A stretch of DNA of 64,000 nt from Symbiodinium natans (taxonomy: Eukaryota; Sar; Dinophyceae; Suessiales; Symbiodiniaceae). The stretch lies in assembly GCA_905221605.1 (NCBI GenBank), contig CAJNDS010000516.1, forward strand, positions 1 through 64,000. The letters are read 5' to 3'. Each line of letters opens with the position of its first letter. The first letter of the stretch is position 1. Shown one piece after another: positions 33,501 through 45,500 of this stretch. Made by a program: the position numbers and the translations under genes. Below the pieces are notes generated by a model that saw only the letters and a program-made list of their open reading frames with translations, made no database searches and had not been told where the DNA came from.

Positions 33501-36500
33501 TCGCCATCTCCACGGCGACCGCGACTGTGACCAGTACTCCGGACACTGTAGTGTCAACCAGTCGCGTTACGACAACAGAAGCAACCACACCGTTCACGCC
33601 AGCCTGATGCCGTGGCAACGAGTGCCCGAGACCACCACTTTGAGTAACGGTTGACACAAGATTCCTTCGCTTCACCAATGTACACATCAGCCGTCATGCT
33701 GCTGGCTGCCCTTCGGCTTGCCTAATGCTCTTTGTGCCAGCTGCCCTCAGGGTGGGGGTGTTTGGTTCCATGATCCAGTTGCAACTCTAGCGGCAAGCTG
33801 TGAGGGGCATGGGCAAATGAGATTGATGAGATTGGCTGGGGGTGTTGGATGATTTCCATCTTTAGTTTCCCGACCAGACTCGTGAGTTTTGGTGGCCCCA
33901 CATGGGTCTAGCCCGTTGCATTGCAAGCGAGATGAACTTTTCAACGTCAAACCATGGTGGACCGAACTTCAGCGTGCGGGCGGTTCGCCAGTTCTGAGTA
34001 GGCCAGCCGATCTCAATCCCTCAAGAAGTCATAGAAGTCCCGGTGCCAGCCCTTCGAAAGCACCAGGACTGTGAGTTCAGCAGCTGGAGCGATTGGAGTC
34101 AGCCTACCACCTGTCTGGGCCGCAGCTCTCGACATCTGGCGCTCTTTGAGGTGAATGCATGTTGATGCAACATGCTTGAACGCATAATCCCGAGTCCAAC
34201 CTGAACTTTTCATTGTCAGACTAAACCCTAGACCCTAAACCCTTACACTGCTTGAGTCCCGGTCGACCCCAGCTTGTTACGTTTCACACTCGCAGGAGAG
34301 AGGGATGAGACAGTCGGCTTGCTAGGGAACAATCATGCAGCAACATGGGCATTGCATAATTATTTTTGAAGAGGATCCTACTGTTTGGGGATCTATATAA
34401 GGGGGTCCCCTTTTTTCGTAAACCCCCATATTAAGATTGCATGCGGCTCTGGTTCATGCCCAGGTGATGGCCTCTGCACGCGATCGCGCAAGATCTCCAG
34501 GAACGCTGCCGTGCTATGGCATCTTATCCAACGTGGCTGACGCCCAGGGCCGCCCAAAGCAGACATGGACTTAGGTATGGGGTGCAGAGTGGAGGGAAAC
34601 AACATCACCAGATGCACATGCAAACACAAACGCAAGCACCAATACACACAATAAAACTACTACATGGAAATACAACAGACAGCACATGTAGAAACAAGCA
34701 ACATGTGTGTTGTTTGGTACGTATTTGTTGTGGCGCAGCTTCATGACAACTGAGTGCAACGAACAGGATTAAAGTAGGACACCTTCGATGTTTTGGAGGT
34801 GGTGGAATCTCCAATACACGTCATACACTTTATACATGTTATTATGAACTCTTTTCACTTTATGCACTTTAAGGACTTCATACATAATCTATATTTTGTA
34901 CGTGTTGTACATTCACACGCCACAGCATACATGTTCTTTCATTTTGTACACTCTACGCACTCTTTACACTTCGTGCACTCTGACCCTCCTACACCCTATT
35001 TCAGGAAGGGTGCTGTAAGGGTGGGCCCCCTTAAACATACTTTGTACACTTGACAAACAGAAGGGTTTTGCAAGAGGCGGACCGGGGCGGGGAATGGGTG
35101 GGGAGATTGCTGCAGGGTAAGGAGGGAGGGGGGGATCCCGAGACCGTTGCGACAGACAAGTGGGCCGGGCGCGGTGTGGGCGGGGGGGGGGGCCGGGGGC
35201 GGAGGCGGGGGGGGGGGGTACGGTGGAAGAAACCGAAGGTTTCACTGGCGCCGGTCTGCCAGGGGAATCGGCGGATAGCATCCTGCATCATGTTCAGGCT
35301 GTTGTGCCTGTCTTGGATTTTGTTTCTGATGTTGAGTGATTGCAAGTTCCATTCTGCCGGGTTGCGGGTCCTTCAAAGAAGTGTTTGCCCGGAGGCTGAA
35401 CAATGATTGTGGCGAGGCGCTGGTGTCTCAGGTTGGAGTCTGCACCTGCTCTCGCTTGAGCCCTGACATAGCTTGGCCGGCCTTTGTTGACAAGGTGCTG
35501 CTGTAGTCCTGTTTCCGTTGCAGCAGCAGCTTGCTCTGCGTATGTCAGCCGGGTGACCCAATGACGCACGTGCAGGAAATTGGGTTACTGCCAAGGTGCA
35601 CCGGAAAGCTGCAAGAAACCAAGTCGTGCATCGTGGAAGACTGCGAGGGAACACAGGCCTGCTGCGGGTCACTGCTTTCCAAGCTACGCTTGCAGCTTAG
35701 AGCATGATGGTTGAGGTTGCCTGTAGGTGATAACTTTTGAGTGAGTCTTAAGGGCGGCCGGATGACAGGAATGCACTTTCTCACACTGGTCAACGTGGAG
35801 CGGATGCTCCGATGACAGCCGCCCCGCCCCCAGAGTTCATCAGTCTTGAGCGCAAAAGGCCACGAGGACACGGTAAGAGGCCGCAACCTCATGAAGACAG
35901 TTACCAGATGCATGGCATATGGCTCTGGTGACATGCATTGTGGTTGTCTTTTTCGGGATGCAGGCAGTGGGGTAAGAACCCTCCGGAACGGTTCTTCTGT
36001 GATGTTAATCTCAGTACTTGGCCGGGGTCTTCAAGCCATTCCTCGAGCTCAGATTCGCACTTTTGACAGCTTTGCAATGGCTGCGGCCTTCGAGCCGACT
36101 AGGCGGATTCGACCCGACAAAGCTGAGGATGTGATTCAGGCCCTTCTCCACCCGAAGGAGCAGGTTCGATTTCAGAAGCTTGGAGCCCCTGGAGCCTCTC
36201 TTGCGAAAGAGGGCCGGGACATGTGGATCGTTGGCAGCATTCCCGAGCTGCAGCACGCCGCCAAGGACGTTGCTGCAGCGTTGGACGTGCCAGTTCTCGT
36301 CGCTTCTGCCGACGCGCTGGCAAAGGGTGTTGAAAATGGCGGCTCGAAGAAGGTCGTCTCCTTCCTGATTGGTGAGGCGCTGCGCTCCGTGACTTTGCTC
36401 GCAGTTCCCCCAGCGCAAAGCCGCGTTGTGTGCAAAGCGCGCCCTGATGTCATTGCAAAGCACATGCAGGGCAGCATCCGCGGCAAGGACATCGTGATAG

Positions 36501-39500
36501 CTGTGGCAGAGGAGAATAGACTCGCGACGGCTCTTGCGGTTGCTCGTTGCTTGCCACCTTACGCCAGCAAAGCAGAAATGCCGAGCCCCGCAGACGCGAC
36601 CGTGTGCTTCCATGGCGCGCCTGCGCCAGAACCAATGCTAGTGAAGTTGAACCACATGGCTACATCAATTCGTCTGGCACAGGCGCTTGTGGACATGCCG
36701 CCGAATTTTATTCAGCCAGCAACTTTCAAAGAGATCGTCCTAGCAGCGACAAAAGACTTGGACAAGGTGACGGCGCACGTCATCACGGGGACAGAGCTTC
36801 GAGACAAGGGATACGGAGGCCTCTGGAATGTGGGGAAGAGTGCTGCCCATAGACCTCCTTGCCTTATAGTGCTCACGCACAATCCCAGTGGTGTGTCAGC
36901 TGACGGTGGTCCAGTTGGTGTGGCACTTGTCGGGAAAGGCATCACCTACGACACAGGAGGTGCAGCGTTGAAATCGCGCGAGAGCATGTGCGGCATGAAG
37001 CGCGACATGGGAGGCTCTGCAGGCGTCTTCGGCGCCTGGTTGGCGGCTGTTAAGTGCGGTGGACTCCCGACAGGGGCCCCGCTCCATTGTGTGCTTTGCG
37101 TCGCAGAGAATGGCATCGGCCCAGGAATGTTCCTAAACGATGACATTATCTTGCACTACTCCGGCCTCACTTCTGAGATCAACAATACCGATGCTGAGGG
37201 TCGTTTAGTATTGGCTGATGGAGTGGCGCATGCCGTGAAGAATCTTGGTGCTGAGCTCATTGTTGACATGGCCACGCTAACTGGCGCCCAGGCCATTAGC
37301 ACCGGGAAGCACTTTTCCTCATTTCTTGCAACAGATGAGGCCTTAGAGAAAGAGGTCGTGGATGCAGGCCGTAAGAGCGGTGAGGGCGCGCACCCTGGCA
37401 TCTTCGCGCCGGAGCTGCTTCTGTCAGAGTTCGATTCCGAGTTTGCGGACATGAAGAATTCGGTTAAGGATCGAAACAATGCGCAATCATCCTGCGCAGG
37501 ACTATTTATCTACAAGCATCTGAAGCACGCGGGCCACCAAGGACGGTGGGTACACGTGGACATGTACTACCCTTCTTTTCTTGGTGAGTACGCCACGGGC
37601 TATGGCGTCGGCCTTCTTTGTGCGCACATGGGAATCGTTTGAACAGCGTACTGATGCCTGGGCTGACAGCAATGCTACGGGTTGGTCGCCGTAAGTTCTG
37701 TGAGATAGAGCATGAAATTTTGTGATCAGCAGATGCGGCAAGCTTGCCGCACATGAGACGCGCAGATTGCGCCATCCGGCTCATGATCAATCGCCTTGAG
37801 GCAGCTGGCATAGCAGCAACGTGCTGGAGAGGGCATGCTGCAAGCCCTGGCTCATCTGAGGGGTCAAAGATGCCGGTCGTCCTTTCTTTCTTGAGGCTAA
37901 AGCTGTGGCTTGAAGGTATCAGCGAACTAGCTGTGCATGTAGTACGGGGTTTGTTGCTAATTGCGTACGTGCGTAAGACTTGACGAGCTCGGAAGTGCAC
38001 TGGGATACTTCCATGATCTTCCAAGCCCAAAAGAAAAACCCAAGACACCCAAACGCTGGCCTCCAAGCCCTGTTTCTCGGCAGAGGTCAGCAAACGCGCC
38101 TCCGTGAGATTGCTCGGCCGAGCGGGCCCTTTGGGAAGCCGTGTGAAGGAGTGGGATGTTTCGTAGCATGGGTTCCCCCCCCCCCGGGGTTCCCCCCCCC
38201 ATAAAATTAGGTGGTAGGTAGTAGGGAAACCCAAGATAGTAAGGGTCCAAGGTCGCCCAAGCTTTGTATGGGTAGCCTTGTGTAATGTGAGCCACTTTGG
38301 ATTGGTGGCCTCTGCAAGACCCTTTTACTGCTCAGGCACTGCTTAGGGTTCAAGTATATTCCCACCTCATGTAGAACAAAAGTTCAGCATCCAACCCCGC
38401 AAGCCCGAAGTTGGGAGGACCCCAGAAGGAGACCAAGCCATGCGAGGCTGGGCGGTTGCGGGGTGGTTTCTTCAGTCCTTTCGGGTCAACTCTTTGTGCA
38501 TTGCAATTTGACACTTCACACTTCGCGTGGCTCTTGTGGCCCACATTGTACAATGTGGCAGAATCCTGTTGGAAGAGCTTCTGCAACATGTTCTAGCAGT
38601 GGGCGACTGATGAAGTAGAGCTGCTTAGTTTCCTGGAGACTTTGGGTGCTGAGACTCAACATCCCTTGAGGCAAGCGCCGAGAAGCAGGATTGCCAGCTC
38701 TCGGACTGGGATACGCAAACACCTCAGTGCAGTTTGCAGTCTTCGGAGGCTTTCTTGCTTGCAAGCTGCCTTGCTCAGTGTTCGGGCTCTCTGAAGTCCT
38801 TGCAAAGCACGGCTACGATTTCAACTTTTTCAATTGTCATAGCATGTGCTTTGCTGTTGTTGCGCCCTGCATTGGTGGAGCAGTCCTGAAATCAAAGGTG
38901 GTCAGAGTGCTCTAAGCCGGTGCCCAAGCTGTGAGCTGTCGAATCTGAACAGATCTCCACTCCTAAGCAGCTGCCAGGGCAAGCAGTATTCTCACCTCAA
39001 GCCCTGAACCCTTAGACCCGAAGCTGTCATGCCTGACGTGCGAGCTTCGCCAGGAGCTGTGGTGGAGGTCAGCACAGTCGCAGTCGGGAGGCACTGGGCC
39101 ACACTGGGCCATTCTTGCCCTAGACATGTCTCCTACATCCTGCCACCTTAAGGCTCCTTGTTCTTCATGTTCGCAAGTCGAAAGCGTTCTGTTTCGAGCC
39201 TAGCCCCTGACTTCTGCAACATTTTGCAACCTCGCCGCAGATCTACCAGCATGCCCAACATGGAGGGCAGCCATGCACAGGCTCCATGAGGCTGGGGCTC
39301 TAGAATCGCTAAAGCTAATTGTTTCAGAGGTTGGGGCGGCTCTCGGGTCACTTGGATGTATTTTCAAGTGAAGGCACAGCCCACATCCCTTGAATCCAGA
39401 GATGGCACCGGAGCAAATCATGGCCCGAGTGCAGACCTTGCACGTTGTAAGCTAGTTGTTAGCTAGGACTCCGCTTGGAGCATCTAAGTCCGCCCCTGGA

Positions 39501-42500
39501 ACGCAGGATCACCCAAGAGTGTGGCACGGAGCTCTGCGGCTCTGATGACCCGAACCAGCAGCCTGGCGACGACGACTGCCTCCTCTCGGACCCTCGCTGC
39601 AAGTTTCGGGGAGTTGTGGGTTCAGGTGTGTTGAGTCAGTAGACTTTGCGAGGGTGAGCATGCCACCCCTTCGTGCCTGCCTTTGAGCCACCCAGAGGAC
39701 TGGTCCGACTGGGTCGGCTGTGACGGCTCCACGGTGCAGGCGAGGAGAATTGGGGGAGTAATCAGACCCCCAACTCGGGTGTCCGTGCGTTTTCAAGTTT
39801 TGGTATGATGCTTTCCAGGAAGGGTCCAGGAAGGGTCACCCAAACCGAGACCCTCTGGCTTCAGAGTTCCCGAAGTCCTCTCTGCAGGCTTACCGCACGC
39901 GGCATCCGCTGCGCGAGGCACAAAAGGAGGTGCTGCGTGGAGCCTCTACGAGCTTCTGGGGGTTTTGATTTTCATTCGAGGCTGTTTTTGTTTTGCAGGG
40001 TCGAGCTTGTGGCATGTGAAAGCCTTGTTATTGTGTCTTGGGCCTCGGGCTGAGTTTTGCGGCCACTTTGGGCCTCAAGACCCCGGTTGCGTACCCAGGC
40101 TAAACCTCGAAACACGAAGCCCACTAGTTACCAGTCCCCTAAGTGAACCCCTGGCAGAAGGCAGACATGGGGGTTTACGAAAATAAGGCAAATAGTCGGA
40201 TTCCCTTGTAGTAGGGACCCCCAAGAAGGTACCCCTAAATTCGTAAACCCCCATATGTGCTTAGAAAACGAGAAACCCTTAACTTAACCCCTGGCGTCTG
40301 CCCCTGCGTTGTTCAGGGCGTCCCCTGCAGCGGAGTTCTGAAAGAGGCTGGCCGCGGCCTCAGGGTGGGTCTTCAGCAGGGGTATGCCAGATTTGGGACG
40401 CATCAGAGGTTTCAGAGTTTGGAGTCTTGGATTTGTTGTGTCAATGGTTTGCAGCTGTCAGGGTTGTTTGGCATCAGGGTGAGTCGCTCATCTAGGGTCG
40501 GGTGTGATACTTGCTTGTGCGCAAGTGCTGTGCGTAAGCCTAGGCAAACTGCACACGAGGGCATAGAAATGGTGACGGAGATGATGATCTCGTACAGCGA
40601 GCTAGTCATGAAGTGTAATCAGTAATCTTGGGGCCCAATTATGGCTGGGGGGGGGGGTGTGGCCGGGGGGAGGGCGGGAACGGGGAAGGTACCGTGGTCC
40701 TGTGAGCAACAGAGAATACCAGCAGCTCAAAGCCTCGAACACTCAGGTACTTGCCCAGGAGCCCAGTCACGAGACTGCCTCTTCTCGGAGTGGGGAATGT
40801 GGGGCCGGAAGCCCAGTGGGGATACAATGTTGGCCAGGCAGGTTTCAGATTTTTGTCGTACATCTTGGTTAAAGCTTCTTACTCCCGACGACTCGGATAT
40901 CGTCGCTTCCGTGTTCTGCTTGTTTCTTCGTCTAAGTACTTGTAACAAGCACGGCTGGGCTTTGTTCGTATAACAAGTTGATGTTTCAATCGTAAGGTTC
41001 CAAAGAGGATGCGCCGACCCCTAGAAGGGACCCTTAATCTTATTCCCCTATACAACCTTTATATATACGTTACATAGCCCCTATATACCTAAGTGGCCCC
41101 CAAATAAGCCCTAAACAACCCCTAAGGTCCCTCAGAAGGGTCCCTCCTTTGGTCTGTGTCATCTTTAGTCTTAAAACCAAGAACCCGTGTTAACGCGGCC
41201 CGATTCTTTGCGGGTTTTTGGGGCTTATTTTTTAACTCCTTAACTGACAAGCACGCCCTTTAGAGTTTCTCCGGCTGTGCCGTTTCGTTACGCAGTACAT
41301 TCGAACAAGAATGAGACTAAACTCTTCATGAAGTACAAGTTCTACAGAAGCGCAGAACAAAAGGCCCATCTGAAGGTTGGTTGGAAACACCAGACGTGTG
41401 ACCAGGTTCCTGCGGGGCCTCTTGTGGCGGCGGCCAGCGTTTCCGTACGCGCGAGGCTTCAGTCCGTCGAACATCAACTTTTCTCGATGCCCGAGCGACA
41501 GCTCCACATCTGCTGTCCGACAGCGTAGCATGGCTGAAGTATTCCGCGCTGCTAGCTAGTTGCATCTAGTTGCCCAAGCCTCAAAAACTCAAGAAGCCTT
41601 CCGTCTTAAGGAGTCCTTGCATGCAATGCTCGCCAGATTCTCCATCCCGGCTTGCCGGGCGGCGACCCCTGCACGGGGAGTACGCATGAGACAGAAGTCT
41701 GCAACGAGGAGGTGCGGTACATGTCCCAAAACAGCCAGGGCAGGCTCTTTGAACTATGACATACTATGACATCTGTCAGGTCTCCTGCAATCTCAATGCA
41801 GACTGTGTGGTCTCACACTGGAGCTTGTGGCCGTGGACTTACAAGCCCATTCCGCCAATGCGCCAGAACAGGGCTGCACATCTAGGTAATGAAGTTGCCA
41901 GTTTTGGGCCTCACCATAATGACCTATGGTTTTTGTCATGATGCAAGCTAGCTGCTAGCTCAGGCGCAGGCTATGCGTGAGCTGAAGCTTGATAGGCTGT
42001 AGCATCAGACGATGCGTTTTGGCCGCAGAACTTGTTCCAATGAATGTCGTGCTTTCAATGGACATGTCTTCATGTCTTCCATTTCTTCAAAATCTACATG
42101 AATCCTTTCCAAGCCCATCATACAAGCATTGTGTGTTGCAAATGGCTTGTGCGCACACTCCCTTGCTTGCACGCCTGTGCGCGCTTGAGCTCGTGAACTG
42201 TGCAGTGGAACCAAGTCGGCCGCGCACTGGTTCTAGTGCGCGTGTACATGTCCCACTCATGGGCAGCAGAAGAAACCTGGCACTGTGGTGCACACCTGGT
42301 CCTGCTATTGAGAGCTGTGGCTGCCCCTCATATTGATGAACTGGTGTTGCCAGGTCTGTGTGCTCGGTATCCTGTGGAGAAGGCCAGAGTGTTCGACAGC
42401 GCAAGATCATCCAGGCAAGGAGCATAATAATGACAATAATAAAAATAACAATGATTATATCAATAATAATTACAATAATAAAGCAAAATCATAATAACAA

Positions 42501-45500
42501 TAGTAACAATAGTAACAATAGTAACAATAGTAACAATAGTAACAATAGTAACAATAGTAACAACAGTAACAATAGTAACAATAGTAACAATAGTAACAAT
42601 AGTAACAATAGTAACAATAGTAACAATAGTAACAATAGTATAGTAACAATAGTAACAATAGTAACAATAGTAACAATAGTAACAATAGTAACAATAGTAA
42701 CAATAGTAACAATAGTAACAATAGTAACAAGAATAACAAGAATAACAATAATAACAATAATAACAATAATAACAATAATAATAACAACAATAATAACAAT
42801 AATAACAATAATAACAATAAGAACAATAAGAACAATAAGAACAATAATAACAATAATATCAAAAATGACAATATTAGCAATAATAACAATAATAACAATA
42901 ATAACAATAATAACAATAATAACAATAATAACAATAATAACAATAATAACAATAATAACAATAATAAAAATGATAACATTAATAACAAGAATAACAAGAA
43001 TAACAAGAATAACAAGAATAGCAAGAACAACAAGAATAACAAGAATAACAAGAATAACAATAATAGCAATAGCAATAATAATAATCAGAATATTCATACT
43101 GATTGCTTCATGGCACGACAGGAGCTCAAGCATTGCTCGTCTTTGGAACACTTGGTTTCTTCGTATCCAGCGCGACACAAGCATCATCAGAGCAAGCAGG
43201 CGGCACAGCCAAATGGTGCTGGCTGCAACTTGGCTCTCCTGGAGGCACATCTCTGGAGGTTTTAGCACTTTAGGGTTTAGGGTTTAGGGTTTAGGGTTCA
43301 ACGTATTCGGCTTGAGCATGGTGCTTTTCAGTTCGGAGGTCGGCGCCTGCACTGGAGCATCCACGAACGAGACCTGCACCTTGGCACCCAACAGTAGGGC
43401 TCTGGCTTGTTTAGATCGGCAAGTACCTTGAGCCGGAGATTGCGCAGAGCAATTTTCGAGCTTGCCCTGAGGTGGAGACAATGTAGACTGCGTGTGGGGA
43501 GGTTGGATGGAATGGTCCGACTGCCATCAGGCAAGTTGCAACAGATATGCCTGTGCCGCCTGTGCCAGTTGAGCTTCAGCAAAGCCTGCTGCAGGCATCC
43601 TACTGTGGTCTGGGCTACCGGTCGCGGTCTCGCAAGATCAAGGCAGCGATCCTAGCTTCTTGCAAGAGGCACAGCCAACATGCAGCGGGACCGTCTGTTG
43701 CAGAATGCCACAGAACTCTCGTTTCCAGGAGCTTTGTCTGACAAACAGCTCTGTGTGAAGTAGGTAGTTTCACACGACAGTCAATCACGTACGTCTCAGA
43801 AGCTCAGAGGTGGCCCCCGTCGGCAAGGGTGAGCGATGTGACCCGCTTCCCGCTGAAGAGGCTGGTCTGGCCATCCTGAGCAAGAGGACCACATGAACAG
43901 CATTTAGCAGAATTGGTTTCATAGGGTTTCATCCTAATATTAGTCACCCCCCCGGCCCTTGCCGTCAACCGTTTGAAATTGGCTTCAAGAGATTTATTCT
44001 TCGTACGCTCGTCTTCGGGCATACCGGGAGTAAGGGTGTTTAGTAAGCGGAGTATGGCAGAAGAAGACTTCAAAACAGCCCCGTCAGGTGGTTACGGATG
44101 TGAGATGCGCGAAGTCTTGCACGAAGTCTGCTGATGGGAGCCCAGCTTTTGGTTCTGGGAACTTTGTCAGTGCTGGCGCGGAGTCATTTCGAGCTGAGCC
44201 TAAAGCCTAGACTCCCCAAACCCTAAACCCTAATGTAGTTTAACTCAGTGTGATGTACTTTGCAATCCTGAGCCCGCCGAGGCTTGTATCGATGGCGAGT
44301 GGGACAACTGGGGTCCTTGGGGATCGTGCCAAGCTGAGCTGGTTGCAAGCTGCCCGCAAGGTGATGTGGAAAGAATTGCTGGCAGCTTGAAGCTGTGTTC
44401 CGTGCAAAATGGTTGGCGGTGGATGGGATCTCATAGCCAGCTTCGAGGTGCAGTGTGACTTGCGGTCGGGGTGGCATGCGCCTGCAGCTCAGATCATCTC
44501 AGATCTGCCCACGAAGCGAGACTATAAAGCTGCCTACAGAGCTGCGGACACCAACTCCTGCTGCATTTTAGCAATTTTGCCTATTCGCATCTTCTAGCAA
44601 CGGCAGGGGTTGGAGTCGGTTTGTCCTTGCTCTGCTCGAGGCAAGCGAACGCGATCTGAGAAGGTGCAGGCGCGGAGCCAAGGTTCCATTTGCCACATCA
44701 CTGATCACAGACACCATGGCAAGGCTACCCTGTAAGCCTTCAGAAGCCTGGAGGCAAACCACTGTGGCTTCGCCGCCAGTGGAGAGAGCCAAGAATTTGG
44801 GCCCTGCATGGCAGGGGTCCCGGTGATGCTGCATGTAGCGGCTTGAGGCAAGCTGCAGGTCACATATGTTCTGCTTCACTAAATCTCATGCAGTGCGGTG
44901 TTACGTGGCTGAAGCAGCATGCGCCCTAAGCTGACAAGGCATACAAGGCCTACGCCTGCTCATTGCACAGCAGAGCTGTCAGTCATGCATTCCAAGGCAA
45001 GCCGGCCATGCGAGAGCGAGTGCCTGCCCCTGCCAGCATGTGCCTTCTACATTCACGAGCATGACTTTTATCTCCTGAGCCATCGTTGGGCAATTCATGT
45101 ATACAGACTATTGGGTCGCCTGCTTCAACGCGCGACTCATGTGTTCTTCGAGAGTATTTAGAAATGGTGCAACACACAATGTCATACCGCTTCAACAGCT
45201 TCAGCAGAAGGATAGTGATTTCTGACTTCGGTCGAGGTTTCACAGTCATCTTTGGGAGTGCTCGGATAACAGAGACTCTATCATTCCTACGTGTATTTAC
45301 ATACACAGATGTGTATGTGTAGGATGCAGGGCCAGTATTTATCTCCCGAATCGGAGTGTCGTCATGGCTTGGTGTTGCCGTACAACGGACTCTGCCTTGA
45401 TGCTCTTAAGGGTCGAAGCTTCCTAAGCCCAAGCCCAAACCTCGTCTCTGAAGCCTACGCCTTTGCTTCAATTAGCCTATACCAGCCTTAAAGTCTATGA

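Noticed and set aside
37506-38234. 242-codon minus-strand ORF
   Set aside because: It overlaps the aminopeptidase 3' end and C-run repeats, with no motif and low-complexity composition. Best seen as a shadow.
42470-43268. 200-300-codon Leu-rich and Ile/Val-rich ORFs on the minus strand
   Set aside because: Pure consequence of the AAC/AAT/AGT microsatellite, which lacks stops in most frames.
43543-43594. PVPPVPVELQQSLLQ frame as a TSP1 tail
   Set aside because: The expected cysteines are missing and the reading is ambiguous, so it was left out of the exon list.
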